Origin: Aurantimonas coralicida DSM 14790
GTDB taxonomy: Bacteria > Pseudomonadota > Alphaproteobacteria > Rhizobiales > Rhizobiaceae
DNA length: 64,000 nucleotides
Assembly (NCBI RefSeq): GCF_000421645.1
Contig: NZ_ATXK01000001.1
Span: 558,001 to 622,000 of the forward strand
Direction of reading: 5' to 3'
The notes beneath the pieces are model-generated. The model was given only the letters and a program-made list of their open reading frames with translations, was not told where the DNA came from and ran no database searches. This document shows positions 17,533 through 27,093 of this stretch, one piece after another; positions within the stretch are counted from its first letter, which is position 1; every line of letters begins with the position of its first letter. A program made the position numbers and the translations under genes.

Positions 17533-19691
17533 GCGCGATCCCGGATTTCAGGCAGATCGGCTGGAGCCGCCCGAACGCAGCCGCGCCGCAATCGCCGGCG
17601 ACCGACGGGTTCGAAACGCCCGAAGGCATCACCATCGGCGGCGCCTACGGCTCCAAGGCACTGGAAGGCTACCCCTTCCTCGATACCCAGCCGGGCATCG
17701 CGCCTTATCTGCGCGGCCCCTACCCGACCATGTATGTCGAGAAGCCCTGGACCATTCGGCAGTATGCCGGCTTCTCCACCGCCGCGGCGTCGAACGCCTT
17801 CTACCGCCGCAACCTCGCCGCGGGCCAGAAAGGGCTGTCGGTCGCCTTCGACCTCGCCACCCATCGCGGCTACGATTCCGATCACCCGCGCGTCGCGGGG
17901 GACGTTGGGATGGCGGGCGTCGCCATCGATTCCATCATCGACATGCGCCAGCTCTTCGACGGCATCCCGCTCGGCGAGATGAGCGTGTCGATGACCATGA
18001 ACGGCGCGGTGCTGCCCGTCCTCGCCCTCTACGTGGCTGCGGCCGAGGAACAGGGTGTCGCGCAGGCCGATCTGTCCGGGACCATTCAGAACGACATTCT
18101 GAAGGAGTTCATGGTCCGCAACACCTACATCTATCCGCCGGCGCCCTCGATGCGGATCATCTCGGACATCTTCGAGTTCACCTCGAAGAACATGCCGAAA
18201 TACAATTCGATCTCGATTTCCGGCTACCACATGCAGGAAGCCGGGGCGACGGCCGACCTGGAGCTCGCCTACACCATCGCCGACGGCATCGAATATGCTC
18301 GCGCCGGCGTCGCGGCCGGGCTCGACATCGACCGTTTCGCGCCGCGCCTGTCCTTCTTCTGGGCCGTCGGCATGAACGCCTTCATGGAGATCGCCAAGCT
18401 GCGGGCCGCACGGCTGATCTGGGCGGCGCTGATGAAGGAGAACTTCGCGCCGCAGGATCCGCGCTCGCTCTCGCTGCGCACCCATTGCCAGACCTCCGGC
18501 TGGTCGCTGACGGCACAGGACGTGATGAACAACGTGGTGCGAACCTGCGTCGAGGCGATGGCAGCGACGCAGGGCCATACCCAGTCACTGCACACCAATG
18601 CCTTCGACGAGGCGCTGGCCCTGCCAACCGACTTTTCCGCCCGCATCGCTCGGAACACCCAGCTCGTGCTCGCCCATGAAACCGGCACGACGGGCCTGAT
18701 CGATCCTTGGGGCGGGTCGGCCCATGTCGAGCGGCTGACCCATCTTCTCGCGCAAAAGGCGCTCGCGCATATCGCCGAGGTCGAGGCGATGGGCGGCATG
18801 GCGAAGGCCATCGAAAAGGGCCTGCCGAAGCTGCGGATCGAGGAAGCCGCGGCCAAGACCCAGGCGCGGATCGACTCGGGCACCCAGACCGTCGTCGGCA
18901 TCAACCGCTTCCGCAATGCCAGCGACGACGAGGTCGATGTCCTGCGGGTGGACAATGCCGATGTGCGGCGTCAGCAGATCGAGAAGCTGCAGCAATTGCG
19001 GGCCGAACGCGACGATGCCGCGACCAAAGCGGCCTTGTCCGCACTGACCGCGGGGGCCGAGGGCAACGGCAACCTCCTCGAACTGTCCATTGCGGCGGCC
19101 CGGGCCAAGGCGACCGTCGGCGAGATGGCCGATGCGCTGGAGACGGTGTTCGGCCGCCATGTCGCCAAGGCGCAGGTCGTGGCAGGTGTCTACAAGCGGG
19201 AGGCGGGTCCCATGGCGGATCGTGTTGCGCAGGTTCAGGCGATGAGCGCGGCCTTTGCCGAGGCCGAGGGACGCCGTCCCCGCATCCTCGTTGCCAAGAT
19301 GGGCCAGGATGGCCACGACCGGGGCCAGAAGGTCATCGCCTCGGCCTTTGCCGATCTCGGCTTCGACGTCGATATCGGCCCGCTCTTCCAGACGCCGGAG
19401 GAAGCGGCCCGCCAGGCCGTCGAGAACGACGTCCATATCGTCGGCGCCTCGTCGCTGGCCGCCGGTCACCTGACTCTGGTGCCGGAACTGAAGGCCGCCC
19501 TCGCCCGGGAAGGCGGCGAGAACATCATGATCGTCGTCGGCGGGGTCATCCCGCCCCAGGACGTCCCGGCGCTGAAGGAAGCCGGCGCGGCGGCGATCTT
19601 CATGCCGGGCACCGTCGTCGCGGAAGCGGCGGCAGATCTCCTGCAGTCCCTCGCCGCCCATCTCGGACACGGCAAGCTGGCGGCAGAGTAG
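17529..19691 (+). CDS. mutB: Methylmalonyl-CoA mutase large (alpha) subunit
   Basis: A 720-residue catalytic subunit. The N-terminal TIM barrel binds the CoA ester ([20 protein letters not shown] region, [25 protein letters not shown]). The C-terminal domain (about residues 585-715) binds adenosylcobalamin base-off, with the ligand His596 in DGHDRG and the partner segments SSLAAGH and [10 protein letters not shown]. It isomerises (R)-methylmalonyl-CoA to succinyl-CoA, needed for propionyl-CoA use and for the ethylmalonyl-CoA pathway. Its repair GTPase MeaB is encoded about 8 kb away. The start overlaps the mutA stop by four bases. This gene is nearly certain. Confidence 0.96.
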   Translation: MSAIPDFRQIGWSRPNAAAPQSPATDGFETPEGITIGGAYGSKALEGYPFLDTQPGIAPYLRGPYPTMYVEKPWTIRQYAGFSTAAASNAFYRRNLAAGQKGLSVAFDLATHRGYDSDHPRVAGDVGMAGVAIDSIIDMRQLFDGIPLGEMSVSMTMNGAVLPVLALYVAAAEEQGVAQADLSGTIQNDILKEFMVRNTYIYPPAPSMRIISDIFEFTSKNMPKYNSISISGYHMQEAGATADLELAYTIADGIEYARAGVAAGLDIDRFAPRLSFFWAVGMNAFMEIAKLRAARLIWAALMKENFAPQDPRSLSLRTHCQTSGWSLTAQDVMNNVVRTCVEAMAATQGHTQSLHTNAFDEALALPTDFSARIARNTQLVLAHETGTTGLIDPWGGSAHVERLTHLLAQKALAHIAEVEAMGGMAKAIEKGLPKLRIEEAAAKTQARIDSGTQTVVGINRFRNASDDEVDVLRVDNADVRRQQIEKLQQLRAERDDAATKAALSALTAGAEGNGNLLELSIAAARAKATVGEMADALETVFGRHVAKAQVVAGVYKREAGPMADRVAQVQAMSAAFAEAEGRRPRILVAKMGQDGHDRGQKVIASAFADLGFDVDIGPLFQTPEEAARQAVENDVHIVGASSLAAGHLTLVPELKAALAREGGENIMIVVGGVIPPQDVPALKEAGAAAIFMPGTVVAEAAADLLQSLAAHLGHGKLAAE

Positions 19692-19776
19692 AGCTCGTGA
19701 CGACCCACGGCATCGGTGCGCTTGCGCCATCGAGCGGCGATCCCGGCAGGAAGCGCCGTTCCCGCGCCTTCGGCGG

Positions 19777-20832
19777 ATGGCGCCCATGATCGAGGCCTAC
19801 ACGCCCTTGGGCCGGTTCATGCGCCCCCGTTCGGTGCAGGGCGACGCGATCCCGGCCGAGGCAGTTTGGCTGGATCTCCTCAACCCGACTGCGGACGATG
19901 TCTCCGCCGTCGAACGGCTCTGCGGCATCGACGTGCCCACCCGCGAGGAGATGGACGAGATCGAGGTCTCGAGCCGGCTCTATTCCGAGGATGGCGCCGA
20001 CTTCATGACTGCCTCGGTGGTCTTCGGCCTCGACAGCGGCAAGCCGTCCTTCGCGCCGGTCACCTTCATCCGGACCGGCGACCGGCTGATCACCCTGCGC
20101 TACAGCGAGCCGAAGAGCTTCGCGATCTATGCCGCCAAGCTCTGCCGCGAGACACCCAGCGCCGCTCATATGTCGCCGGAGAGCCCGCAGCCGACGCAGA
20201 CCGCCAAGACGGCAAGCCACCCCGGAACGCCGACGGCCGACAGCATCCTGATCGGCCTTCTGGAGACCGTCGTCGACCGGGTCGCGGATCTCCTGGAATC
20301 CATCTCCGCGGATCTCGACCGGATCGGCGACGACATCTTCTCTTCGTCAGCGAGAAAGAAGCCGACGGGCACCGCGGACTTCAAGTCGCTGCTGCGGCGG
20401 ATAGGGGCGGCCGGCGATCTCACGTCGCGGGTCCGCGAGAGCCTCGCGACCCTCGACCGGCTGCTGCCCTTCCTGCAACTCGTCCTCGACGGCCGCAAGC
20501 CGTCGAGCCGGGACACCAGGCCGCGCGTCAAGGCGATGTCCCGCGACGTCCACTCGCTCAACGACTTCGTCTCGTTCCTGTCGAACAAGACGACCTTCCT
20601 GCTGGACACGACCGTCGGCATGATCTCGATCGAGCAGAACGCCATCATCAAGATCTTCTCGGTGGCGGCGGTGGCGTTCCTGCCGCCGACCCTCATCGCG
20701 TCGATCTACGGCATGAACTTCACGCACATGCCCGAACTCGGCTGGACGTTCGGCTACCCTCTGGCGCTCGCGGCCATGGTGGTCTCCGCAATCGTCCCGA
20801 TGATCCTGTTCCGCTACAAGAACTGGCTCTAG
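19777..20832 (+). CDS. corA: CorA-family divalent metal transporter
   Basis: A 351-residue protein, typical of CorA. The soluble N-terminal part reaches about residue 285 and includes a long helix (SVAETVVDRVADLLESISADLDRIGDDIF-like region, SLNDFVSFLSNKTTFLLD). Two C-terminal membrane helices follow, joined by the pore signature YGMNF with MPEL right after it, the usual CorA loop. The protein ends in the cytoplasmic basic tail RYKNWL. CorA forms homopentamers that import Mg2+ (or Co2+/Ni2+). A second ATG at 19786 has the better-spaced upstream GGCGGA and may be the true start. The gene follows mutB by 85 bases; co-transcription is possible but a functional link is not evident. Confidence 0.85.
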   Translation: MAPMIEAYTPLGRFMRPRSVQGDAIPAEAVWLDLLNPTADDVSAVERLCGIDVPTREEMDEIEVSSRLYSEDGADFMTASVVFGLDSGKPSFAPVTFIRTGDRLITLRYSEPKSFAIYAAKLCRETPSAAHMSPESPQPTQTAKTASHPGTPTADSILIGLLETVVDRVADLLESISADLDRIGDDIFSSSARKKPTGTADFKSLLRRIGAAGDLTSRVRESLATLDRLLPFLQLVLDGRKPSSRDTRPRVKAMSRDVHSLNDFVSFLSNKTTFLLDTTVGMISIEQNAIIKIFSVAAVAFLPPTLIASIYGMNFTHMPELGWTFGYPLALAAMVVSAIVPMILFRYKNWL

Positions 20833-20986
20833 CCGGGCGCAGGCGCCTACGCCCAACGTTTAGCGGCTTCGCAGGTCACCGATCTCGGTCGCGCGTGTAT
20901 CGGCCGCACATGATCGCGCAGAAGTAGCTAAATGATGTCTTAACGAAATTCGATCAAGTTTCGCTGATGAAAGCGAGGCCGACGGT

Positions 20987-22924
20987 ATGCTGCTGACCCG
21001 AGAATTGCAGCTGGGCGGATGGGAAGCGAGCGAGCGCGTCGAGATCGTCCGCTCGCTGCACGGCGATATGCTGTCCTTCGCCTATGCGTCGGTGGCCGTC
21101 GCGGTCGGCGCCTCCATGACCGCGATCCAGACCGGGCAGAACGCCCTGTGGAGCGTCGTCGCCTTCACCTCCCTGATTGCCGCAATCCGCCTGGTGACCA
21201 TGCTGATGGTCCGCCAGCGCTCCCACAATGCCGACTTCGATGTCGTCTTCTGGGAACGGCTCTATCTCGTCCTCGGCACCGTCCACGTCGCCAGCGTCGG
21301 CGCCTGGACCACCATCGTCTTCCTCGTCGGCGGCGGCGCCTTCGCCCAGGTCGTCTCTTTCGCGACGGCGATCGGCTATCTGATCGGCATCCAGGCGCGC
21401 AATTTCCCGAGCCCGCTGATCGCCCGCGTCCAGACCGCAGCCGCAGCCGTGCCGATGGTCGCTGGCCTGCTCATCCAGGGCACGGCCTGGTACGTCGGCT
21501 ACGCCTTCATCCTGCTGGTGTTCTTCGCCGGCATTCTCAGGACCAACGGACGGATCTGCGAGACCTTCCTCGGGGCGCTGCGCGCGGCCCGCATGAACGA
21601 GGAACTGGCGCATTTCGACACGCTGACGCATCTGCCCAACCGGGCCTACACCAATCGCCGCCTCGACGAGCTGACCCGCGACACCTACGAGCCCTTCGCA
21701 GTCCATTTCGTCGACCTCGACCGGTTCAAGCGGATCAACGACACGCTCGGCCACAAGGCCGGCGACGCCGTCCTGATCGAGACGGCACGGCGGTTCCGCG
21801 AGGTTGTCGGGACCAGCGGCTTCATCTCGCGTTTCGCCGGCGACGAGTTCCTGATCCTGCAATATGGCGCAGATGCCGAAGCGGCCGCCGGCCTCGCCGA
21901 CCGGCTGGTCGAGGCGATGCGCGAACCCTTCATGATCCAGGGGGCGCCGGCCGCGACCGGCTGCAGTATCGGTACCGCCCTCTTCCCGCTGCATGGCGAG
22001 GACGCCGAGCTTCTCACCCGTCAGGCCGACACCGCCCTTTACCAGGCCAAGAGCGCCGGCCGCAGTACGGCCCGCATGTTCGTCGCCGACATGCTGGATC
22101 GCGAGACCAATCGCCTCCGGATCGAGACCGGTCTGCGTCTGGCCCTCGAGGACAATCAGCTCCGCCTGTTCTTCCAGCCGCTCGTCGAGCCGAACACCCT
22201 GCGGATTTCCACCTGCGAGGCGCTGATCCGCTGGATGGCGCCGGACGGGCGCATGATCTCGCCGGGAGAGTTCCTGCCGGTGGCCGAAGAAACCGGCCTG
22301 ATGGGGATGCTGACGGACTGGACGCTCTACGAGGCGATGCGGATCGCCAGCGACTGGCCGTCTTCCGTCGCCGTTGCGGTGAACCTATCGCCGAGCCAGT
22401 TGCTGCGCGCCGACATGGTCGAGGTCATCTCCACCGCGTTGCGCGAGACGAATTTCGATCCGCGACGGCTGGAGATCGAGATCACCGAGAACCTGCTTCT
22501 CGGCGAGCACCAGCCCGTCCTTGCCAAGCTTGAAGCCCTGCGCGACATGGGTATCTCCATCGCGCTCGACGATTTCGGCACCGGCTTCTCGAACTTCAGC
22601 TACATCGCGCGTCTGCCGATCGGGAAGGTAAAGATCGACCGGTCCTTCCTCACCGGCATCATCGCCGACAAGCGACGCCAGTCGCTCCTGCGCGGCTTCG
22701 TGCACCTCGTCGCCTCACTGGACCTTCGCATCGTCGTGGAAGGTGTCGAAACGATCGAGCTCCTGGAGTTCGTCTCTTCGGACCCGCAGGTCACGCAGAT
22801 CCAGGGCTTCGTCTTCGGCCGCCCCTTGCCCGAAACGGCCATCGGCACCCTGCTCCGGGCCAGCAGTTCGTCCAGCCGCGAGATGGCCGAGAGCCGCCCG
22901 CGGATCGCCATTGCCGGACAGTAA
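20987..22924 (+). CDS. Membrane GGDEF-EAL protein (cyclic di-GMP turnover)
   Basis: A 645-residue protein. The N-terminal about 200 residues contain several hydrophobic segments (for example VAVAVGASMTAI, LWSVVAFTSLIAAIRL, WTTIVFLVGGG), an uncharacterised membrane sensor. A GGDEF domain follows (about 210-370), with the substrate loop NRRLDELTRD, FVDLDRFKRINDTLGHKAGD and the signature A284-G-D-E-F. The first glycine is replaced by alanine. An EAL domain (about 385-630) has E411-A-L, the metal site NLSPSQL, ENLLL and DDFGTGFSNFS, and VVVEGVET, so phosphodiesterase residues look intact. The domain set means synthesis and/or breakdown of cyclic di-GMP at the inner membrane. The net activity cannot be told from sequence. 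Confidence 0.88.
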   Translation: MLLTRELQLGGWEASERVEIVRSLHGDMLSFAYASVAVAVGASMTAIQTGQNALWSVVAFTSLIAAIRLVTMLMVRQRSHNADFDVVFWERLYLVLGTVHVASVGAWTTIVFLVGGGAFAQVVSFATAIGYLIGIQARNFPSPLIARVQTAAAAVPMVAGLLIQGTAWYVGYAFILLVFFAGILRTNGRICETFLGALRAARMNEELAHFDTLTHLPNRAYTNRRLDELTRDTYEPFAVHFVDLDRFKRINDTLGHKAGDAVLIETARRFREVVGTSGFISRFAGDEFLILQYGADAEAAAGLADRLVEAMREPFMIQGAPAATGCSIGTALFPLHGEDAELLTRQADTALYQAKSAGRSTARMFVADMLDRETNRLRIETGLRLALEDNQLRLFFQPLVEPNTLRISTCEALIRWMAPDGRMISPGEFLPVAEETGLMGMLTDWTLYEAMRIASDWPSSVAVAVNLSPSQLLRADMVEVISTALRETNFDPRRLEIEITENLLLGEHQPVLAKLEALRDMGISIALDDFGTGFSNFSYIARLPIGKVKIDRSFLTGIIADKRRQSLLRGFVHLVASLDLRIVVEGVETIELLEFVSSDPQVTQIQGFVFGRPLPETAIGTLLRASSSSSREMAESRPRIAIAGQ

Positions 22925-23077
22925 GCGGCGCTCGATTTCCCGCTCGCCCCACAAGTGGCGCTACGAATCCGTGAACAGAATCAACGCAACAGAGGATTCG
23001 TTAACGGAAATTAACTACTTTCCCAATATCAGCTTTGCATATATTTAGAAATGCGTAATCCTGTCTGCACAATTTGA

Positions 23078-23087
23078 ACGATATCGT
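23078..23087. promoter_or_regulatory. Palindrome upstream of the FeeM-like gene
   Basis: ACGATATCGT is a perfect 10-base palindrome 29 bases before the ATG at 23116, inside an AT-rich promoter region (about 22975-23090) that stands out from the GC-rich surroundings. It could be an operator. No regulator is known. Confidence 0.3.
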
Positions 23088-23115
23088 CGTCAAATGCAGC
23101 GGGGACTGACGAAGC

Positions 23116-23898
23116 ATGGAACGAGGCACGAGCAAGTCTGGCAAACTCTCCGGTCGCTCTCAGATATCCAGCGTGATGAGAAGCGTCCGTTATTTCCAGG
23201 CCACCAGCGATACCGATCGCGAAAAGATCTATCGCCTGCGCTACGATGCGTATCTTGCCGAAGGGGCGATCGGCGAAGCACCGTCCCGCATGTTCTCAGA
23301 TCGTCACGACGAGGATGTGAACGCATTCGTTCTGGGCATTGAGATCGATGACCGACTCGTCGCCTCGATCCGCCTGCATATCACCACCCCGGAATGCCGC
23401 GTCGGCCCGGCCATGGATGTCTTCGGCGCTGAATTGGCGCCGTTGCTCGACAAGGGCGAAAGCTTCGTCGACCCGACCCGCTTCGTCGTCGACCATAGCG
23501 TCCGGAAGATGACGACGCTCCTCCCCTTCGCCGGCCTCAGGCTCGGCTCCATGCTCGCCGACCATTTCGACGCCACCTACATGCTGGCGACGGTCCGGCC
23601 CGAACACGTGCCCTTCTACGACCGGATCTGCCTTCTGCACCCGCGGACCCCGGCCCGGCATTATCCCGGACTGAAGAAGCCGATCGCGCTCTGCTACAAC
23701 GACATGCAGACGCTGCGCCGCGAACTCCACCCGAAGTTTCCGGTGTTCCAGTCGACAGCCGGCGAACGGGCGGAATTGTATGGTCCGTCGACGAGCCTCG
23801 TCGACCGCGCGCGCTGGGCAGGCTCGGCCAACGACAATGCCGCGCGGCGCTTCTCCTGGAAGCAGGCGACGGGACAGACGGCCGGCATGACGGCCTGA
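23116..23898 (+). CDS. N-acyl amino acid synthase FeeM-like / GNAT-fold acyltransferase
   Basis: A 260-residue protein whose residues about 22-200 resemble the FeeM and autoinducer-synthase branch of the GNAT fold: IYRLRYDAYLAEGAI, then VLGIEIDDRLVASIRLHI, the central FVDPTRFVVD, LATVRPEHVPFY and LHPRTPARHYPGLKKPIALCYND. FeeM-type enzymes join a long-chain acyl group, often from acyl carrier protein, to an amino acid and release N-acyl amino acids such as N-acyl tyrosine. Others in this fold make homoserine lactones. The C-terminal 50 residues look unstructured. The start at 23116 is the first ATG after the AT-rich promoter; a start at the internal ATG (residue 21) is possible. Substrate is unknown. 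Confidence 0.75.
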   Translation: MERGTSKSGKLSGRSQISSVMRSVRYFQATSDTDREKIYRLRYDAYLAEGAIGEAPSRMFSDRHDEDVNAFVLGIEIDDRLVASIRLHITTPECRVGPAMDVFGAELAPLLDKGESFVDPTRFVVDHSVRKMTTLLPFAGLRLGSMLADHFDATYMLATVRPEHVPFYDRICLLHPRTPARHYPGLKKPIALCYNDMQTLRRELHPKFPVFQSTAGERAELYGPSTSLVDRARWAGSANDNAARRFSWKQATGQTAGMTA

Positions 23899-23907
23899 CG
23901 AAACGCA

Positions 23908-23926
23908 GGGGCGCAACCGGCGCCCC
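23908..23926. terminator. Hairpin between convergent genes
   Basis: GGGGCGC-AACCG-GCGCCCC, a 7-bp perfect stem between the FeeM-like stop and the end of pqqE. No T-tract follows, so the terminator role is tentative. Confidence 0.4.
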
Positions 23927-23952
23927 GTCCCGGGGCCCGGTGACGGGGAAGG

Positions 23953-25095
23953 CTATCCGGCGCGGAATCCGCGATAGACCGCGGCGCCGGGGTCAACGAC
24001 CGCCGAGGATTCCGTCGTGGCGATCTCGCCGAGCCGCTGATGCATATCCGACTTGATGCAGGCCGGATCGGTATTGGCCGCATCGCCCGTCAGCGCCAGC
24101 GCCTGGCAACGACAGCCACCGAAATCGATGTGCCGGCGCTCGCAGGAACGGCAGGGCTCCTTCATCCACGACGTGCCGCGATAGGCCTCGAAAGCCGGGG
24201 ACGACGACCAGATGTCGGCGATCGAATGGTCCTGCACGGACCAGAATTCCAGATGCTTGATCGTCTCGGCCGCATGGCAGGGCAGTGCCCGCCCAGCCGG
24301 CGTCACGCTCAGCGTCCGCGCGCCCCAGCCGCCGTTACACAGCTTGGGATATTTGGCGTAATAGTCCGGGAACACCGCGTCGATGACCAGCGTGCCTTTC
24401 AGCCGCTCGCGGGCTTCCTCGACCTCGGTGATCGTCCGGTCGACGTCCTCGCGCGCCGGCATCAGCTGTGCCCGGTTCTTGAGGGCCCAGCCGTAATATT
24501 GCGTATGGGCGATCTCCAGGCGCTTGGCGCCGAAATCGACGGCCTTCTGGATCATCTGCGGCACCTGATGAATGTTCATCCGGTGGATGACCGCGTTCAG
24601 CGTCAGCGGGAAGCCACGCTCCACCACCGAACGGGCGAAGGCTTCCTTCTTCTCGAAGCCGCCGCGATAGCCGCCGACAAGCTCGGTGATCTGGGCATCC
24701 GCCCCCTGCAGCGAGAGCTGGATATGGTCGCAACCGGCCTCCAGCAGCGCATCCAGCGTGTCGTCGCTGACGCCGACGCCGGAGGTGATGAGGTTGGTAT
24801 AGAGGCCCACCTCGCTGGCGTGGCGGGTCAGCTCGACGATGTCCTTGCGCGCCGTCGGCTCGCCGCCGGACAGGTGGATATGGATGACGCCGAGTTCGGC
24901 GGCCTCGCTGAACACCCGCTTCCAGGTCTCGGTGTCGAGCTCGCTGGACCGGCCGTCGAGCTGCAGCGGGTTCGAGCAATAGGTACAGCGCAGCGGGCAA
25001 CGATGGGTGAGTTCGGCCAGAAGGCCCAGCGGTGGCGCCGGCGTCGGCTGCGCGACCGGCTCACCGGCCGGTTGGGGAAAGACGGCTTCGTTCAT
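23953..25095 (-). CDS. pqqE: PQQ biosynthesis radical SAM protein PqqE
   Basis: A 380-residue radical S-adenosylmethionine enzyme. The SAM cluster motif is C33-P-L-R-C37-T-Y-C40. The C-terminal SPASM region supplies further cysteines ([32 protein letters not shown]). PqqE, helped by the peptide carrier PqqD, links the Glu and Tyr side chains of PqqA, the first step of pyrroloquinoline quinone synthesis. It ends the pqqABCDE operon and its start overlaps the pqqD stop (ATGA). The length is typical. An apparently disordered N-terminal 22 residues rich in Pro and Ala precede the barrel. Confidence 0.96.
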   Translation of the reverse strand: MNEAVFPQPAGEPVAQPTPAPPLGLLAELTHRCPLRCTYCSNPLQLDGRSSELDTETWKRVFSEAAELGVIHIHLSGGEPTARKDIVELTRHASEVGLYTNLITSGVGVSDDTLDALLEAGCDHIQLSLQGADAQITELVGGYRGGFEKKEAFARSVVERGFPLTLNAVIHRMNIHQVPQMIQKAVDFGAKRLEIAHTQYYGWALKNRAQLMPAREDVDRTITEVEEARERLKGTLVIDAVFPDYYAKYPKLCNGGWGARTLSVTPAGRALPCHAAETIKHLEFWSVQDHSIADIWSSSPAFEAYRGTSWMKEPCRSCERRHIDFGGCRCQALALTGDAANTDPACIKSDMHQRLGEIATTESSAVVDPGAAVYRGFRAG

Positions 25096-25370
25096 AACGT
25101 CACCATTTGCTTGTCGCTGAGATCGACAAGGAAGCTCGCGACATCGGGGCGGATGGTGGCTTCGTCAGCGGCGAAGACCTCGGCCAGCGAGCGGACGATC
25201 GTGCCGAAATCGGACTTGCCGTCGACCCGCTTCAGGATCTCGGTCGCAACGCCGTCGGCGTTGAAGATCCGCTCCGGGCCGACCAGGATGAAATTGCCGC
25301 GGACCTTGTCTTCGCGAAACTTCACGCCGTGCGGCAGCTTCGGAATCGTGGTGTCGGCAATCTCGGTCAT
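25092..25370 (-). CDS. pqqD: PQQ biosynthesis peptide chaperone PqqD
   Basis: A 92-residue protein of the PqqD (RRE) fold that binds the PqqA peptide and presents it to PqqE. It shows the family order [27 protein letters not shown] (N-terminal beta region), then [15 protein letters not shown] and the helical end [11 protein letters not shown]. The start at 25370 is set by overlap with the pqqC stop (ATGA) and by family length. A longer in-frame reading to 25547 lies inside pqqC and is not real. It overlaps pqqE by four bases. Confidence 0.95.
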   Translation of the reverse strand: MTEIADTTIPKLPHGVKFREDKVRGNFILVGPERIFNADGVATEILKRVDGKSDFGTIVRSLAEVFAADEATIRPDVASFLVDLSDKQMVTL

Positions 25371-26140
25371 GATCTCGGATTCTCTTTCTCTGCCGTGCCG
25401 GGCTGCCAGGCATCGGGCGGGGTCAGCCCCGGCGCGACATAGGCGAAATACAGGGCGTCGAGCTGCGCCCACAACACGTGGCACTTGAAGCGCAGGGCGT
25501 TGAGCACCGCCTCCTGCTCTTCCGGCCGGCGGGCGTTCTCCAGACAATACTCCAGCGCGAAATCGGAATCACGCTTGGCCTGCACGGGACGCTTGTCGAA
25601 ATAGGCCAGCGTCTCGCGCGAGATGAAGTCGTAATGCTCGAGCATGCCACGCACGCGCGTGCCGATGACATTCGGCGAGAACAGCTCGGTCAGCGACGAG
25701 GCGATGGCCTCCAGCAGCGTCTTCTCCTGCACGAAATGCACATAGGCATCGACCGCGAAACGGGTGCCGGGCAGGATACCGGCTCCACTTTCCACATAGG
25801 CATGATCGAGGCCGACGCCATCGGTCAGGGCAATCCATTTCTCGATGCCGCCGCGCTGCGCCGGCTGCCCCTCGGACGCTTCCTGTCCGTCGTGGTCGAT
25901 GATCCGCTGGCGCCATTCGCGCCGCAACTCCGTCGTCTGCAGACGTGCCAGGATGTGCGAATCCTTCACCGGGATCTGCGACTGGTAGTAGTAGCGATTG
26001 AGGGCCCAGGCCTGAACCTGCTCGCGGCTCAGCTCGCCATTCTGCAGCATCTGCTGGAACGGATGCAGATGGTGGTAACGCTCGGCGCCGATCTGGCGCA
26101 GCGCCGCCTCGAAGGCCTCGCGATCCATCATGGCCGTCAT
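25367..26140 (-). CDS. pqqC: Pyrroloquinoline-quinone synthase PqqC
   Basis: A 257-residue all-helical oxidase that performs the last steps, ring closure and eight-electron oxidation of AHQQ to PQQ, without a cofactor. The family sequence is clear: YHHLHPFQQMLQNG, NRYYYQSQIPVKDSHIL, ILPGTRFAVDAYVHFV, MLEHYDFI and ARRPEEQEAVLNAL. The start is at 26140, overlapping the pqqB stop (ATGA); an apparent extension to 26647 is pqqB read in another frame. It overlaps pqqD by four bases. The whole unit from pqqB to pqqE is translationally linked by ATGA junctions. Confidence 0.96.
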   Translation of the reverse strand: MTAMMDREAFEAALRQIGAERYHHLHPFQQMLQNGELSREQVQAWALNRYYYQSQIPVKDSHILARLQTTELRREWRQRIIDHDGQEASEGQPAQRGGIEKWIALTDGVGLDHAYVESGAGILPGTRFAVDAYVHFVQEKTLLEAIASSLTELFSPNVIGTRVRGMLEHYDFISRETLAYFDKRPVQAKRDSDFALEYCLENARRPEEQEAVLNALRFKCHVLWAQLDALYFAYVAPGLTPPDAWQPGTAEKENPRS

Positions 26141-27093
26141 GGCGCGATCTCCATGCCATCCTTCGCAACCTGCCAGCCGGCTGCCTCGACAGCCTGCCGC
26201 TGGTCGGATCCCTCGATCAGGATCGGATTGGTGTTGTTGATGTGGATATAGGTCCGGTGACCGATCCCCAGATCGTCGAAGGCGTTCAGGCTGCCGCCCT
26301 CGCCCGAGATCGGGATGTGGCCCATGCGCCGGCCGGTCTTCGGACCGACGCCGGCCTGCGCCATCTCGTCGTCGTCGAACACGGTCCCGTCGAAGAGCAG
26401 CGCGTCGGCGCCGCGCACGCGCTCGCGCAGCGGTTCCGTCACCGCGGCGCAGCCGGGAATGTAATAGGCGGTCTGGCCATGCGCCGTCAGCCGGACGCCG
26501 ACGGTCATCTCGCCTTCCTCGCCGACATCGACCTCGCCCTTTTCCAGGTAGAGCGGGACCTTGCCGGGAACCGAGAAGATCTCGACCTCCAGTCCGGGCA
26601 CCGGCTCGAACGCCTGCCCGACCGCGACCGGCCGGCGCTCGACACAAGCGGGGTCAAGGACGGAAAAGATCGGGTTCTGCTGGATGACGTCGAGAACGCC
26701 TGCCGTTCCGTAGAGCGGGAAAGCCTGTTTCTCGCGCAATGTCAGAAGGCCGGCGACATGATCGACATCGCCATTGGTGACGAGCACCGCACCGATCGGC
26801 GACGCACGCCGCGTCGCATCGGCAGCCCCGGCCATCGGCGAGATCGGCGGGGATCGCATGATCTGCTCGCGCAGGTCGGGAGAGGCGTTCAGAAGAAGCC
26901 AGTTCTCACCGTCCGCCGTCGCGGCGATCGAGGATTGCGAGCGCGCGCTGACACGGGTGTCGCCGGTCCAGTAGAGGCGGCATACGTCACAGAGGCAGTT
27001 CCACTGGGGATAGCCGCCGCCGGCAGCGGAGCCCAATACAAAAAGCCGCAGGCGGGTCTGTGCCCGCCCGCGGCTATCATGTGCAGTCGACAA
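26137..27093 (-). CDS. pqqB: PQQ biosynthesis protein PqqB
   Basis: A metallo-beta-lactamase-fold protein of up to 318 residues that acts as hydroxylase on the Glu-Tyr intermediate. It shows VLGSAAGGGYPQWNC at the N-terminus, the zinc-site cysteines in CLCDVC, and the metal motif NGDVDHVAG (where the canonical HxHxDH is altered, as in PqqB proteins). The start is uncertain. The conserved fold begins at about residue 15; the only in-frame standard start before it is the TTG at 27093, directly after the pqqA stop and without a clear ribosome site. Codons 7-17 from that TTG are the arms of a terminator-like hairpin (27040-27075). Confidence 0.93.
   Translation of the reverse strand: MSTAHDSRGRAQTRLRLFVLGSAAGGGYPQWNCLCDVCRLYWTGDTRVSARSQSSIAATADGENWLLLNASPDLREQIMRSPPISPMAGAADATRRASPIGAVLVTNGDVDHVAGLLTLREKQAFPLYGTAGVLDVIQQNPIFSVLDPACVERRPVAVGQAFEPVPGLEVEIFSVPGKVPLYLEKGEVDVGEEGEMTVGVRLTAHGQTAYYIPGCAAVTEPLRERVRGADALLFDGTVFDDDEMAQAGVGPKTGRRMGHIPISGEGGSLNAFDDLGIGHRTYIHINNTNPILIEGSDQRQAVEAAGWQVAKDGMEIAP
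27040..27075 (-). terminator. Terminator/attenuator-like hairpin at the pqqA-pqqB junction
   Basis: On the minus strand the sequence is AGCCGCGGGCGGG, loop CACAGA, then CCCGCCTGCGGCT with its T joining a run of five T residues. The stem is 13 bp with one G-U pair. It begins 18 bases after the pqqA stop codon and lies inside the first codons of the predicted pqqB frame. It has every feature of an intrinsic terminator, so it probably ends most transcripts after pqqA and lets a minority read into pqqBCDE. Confidence 0.85.
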
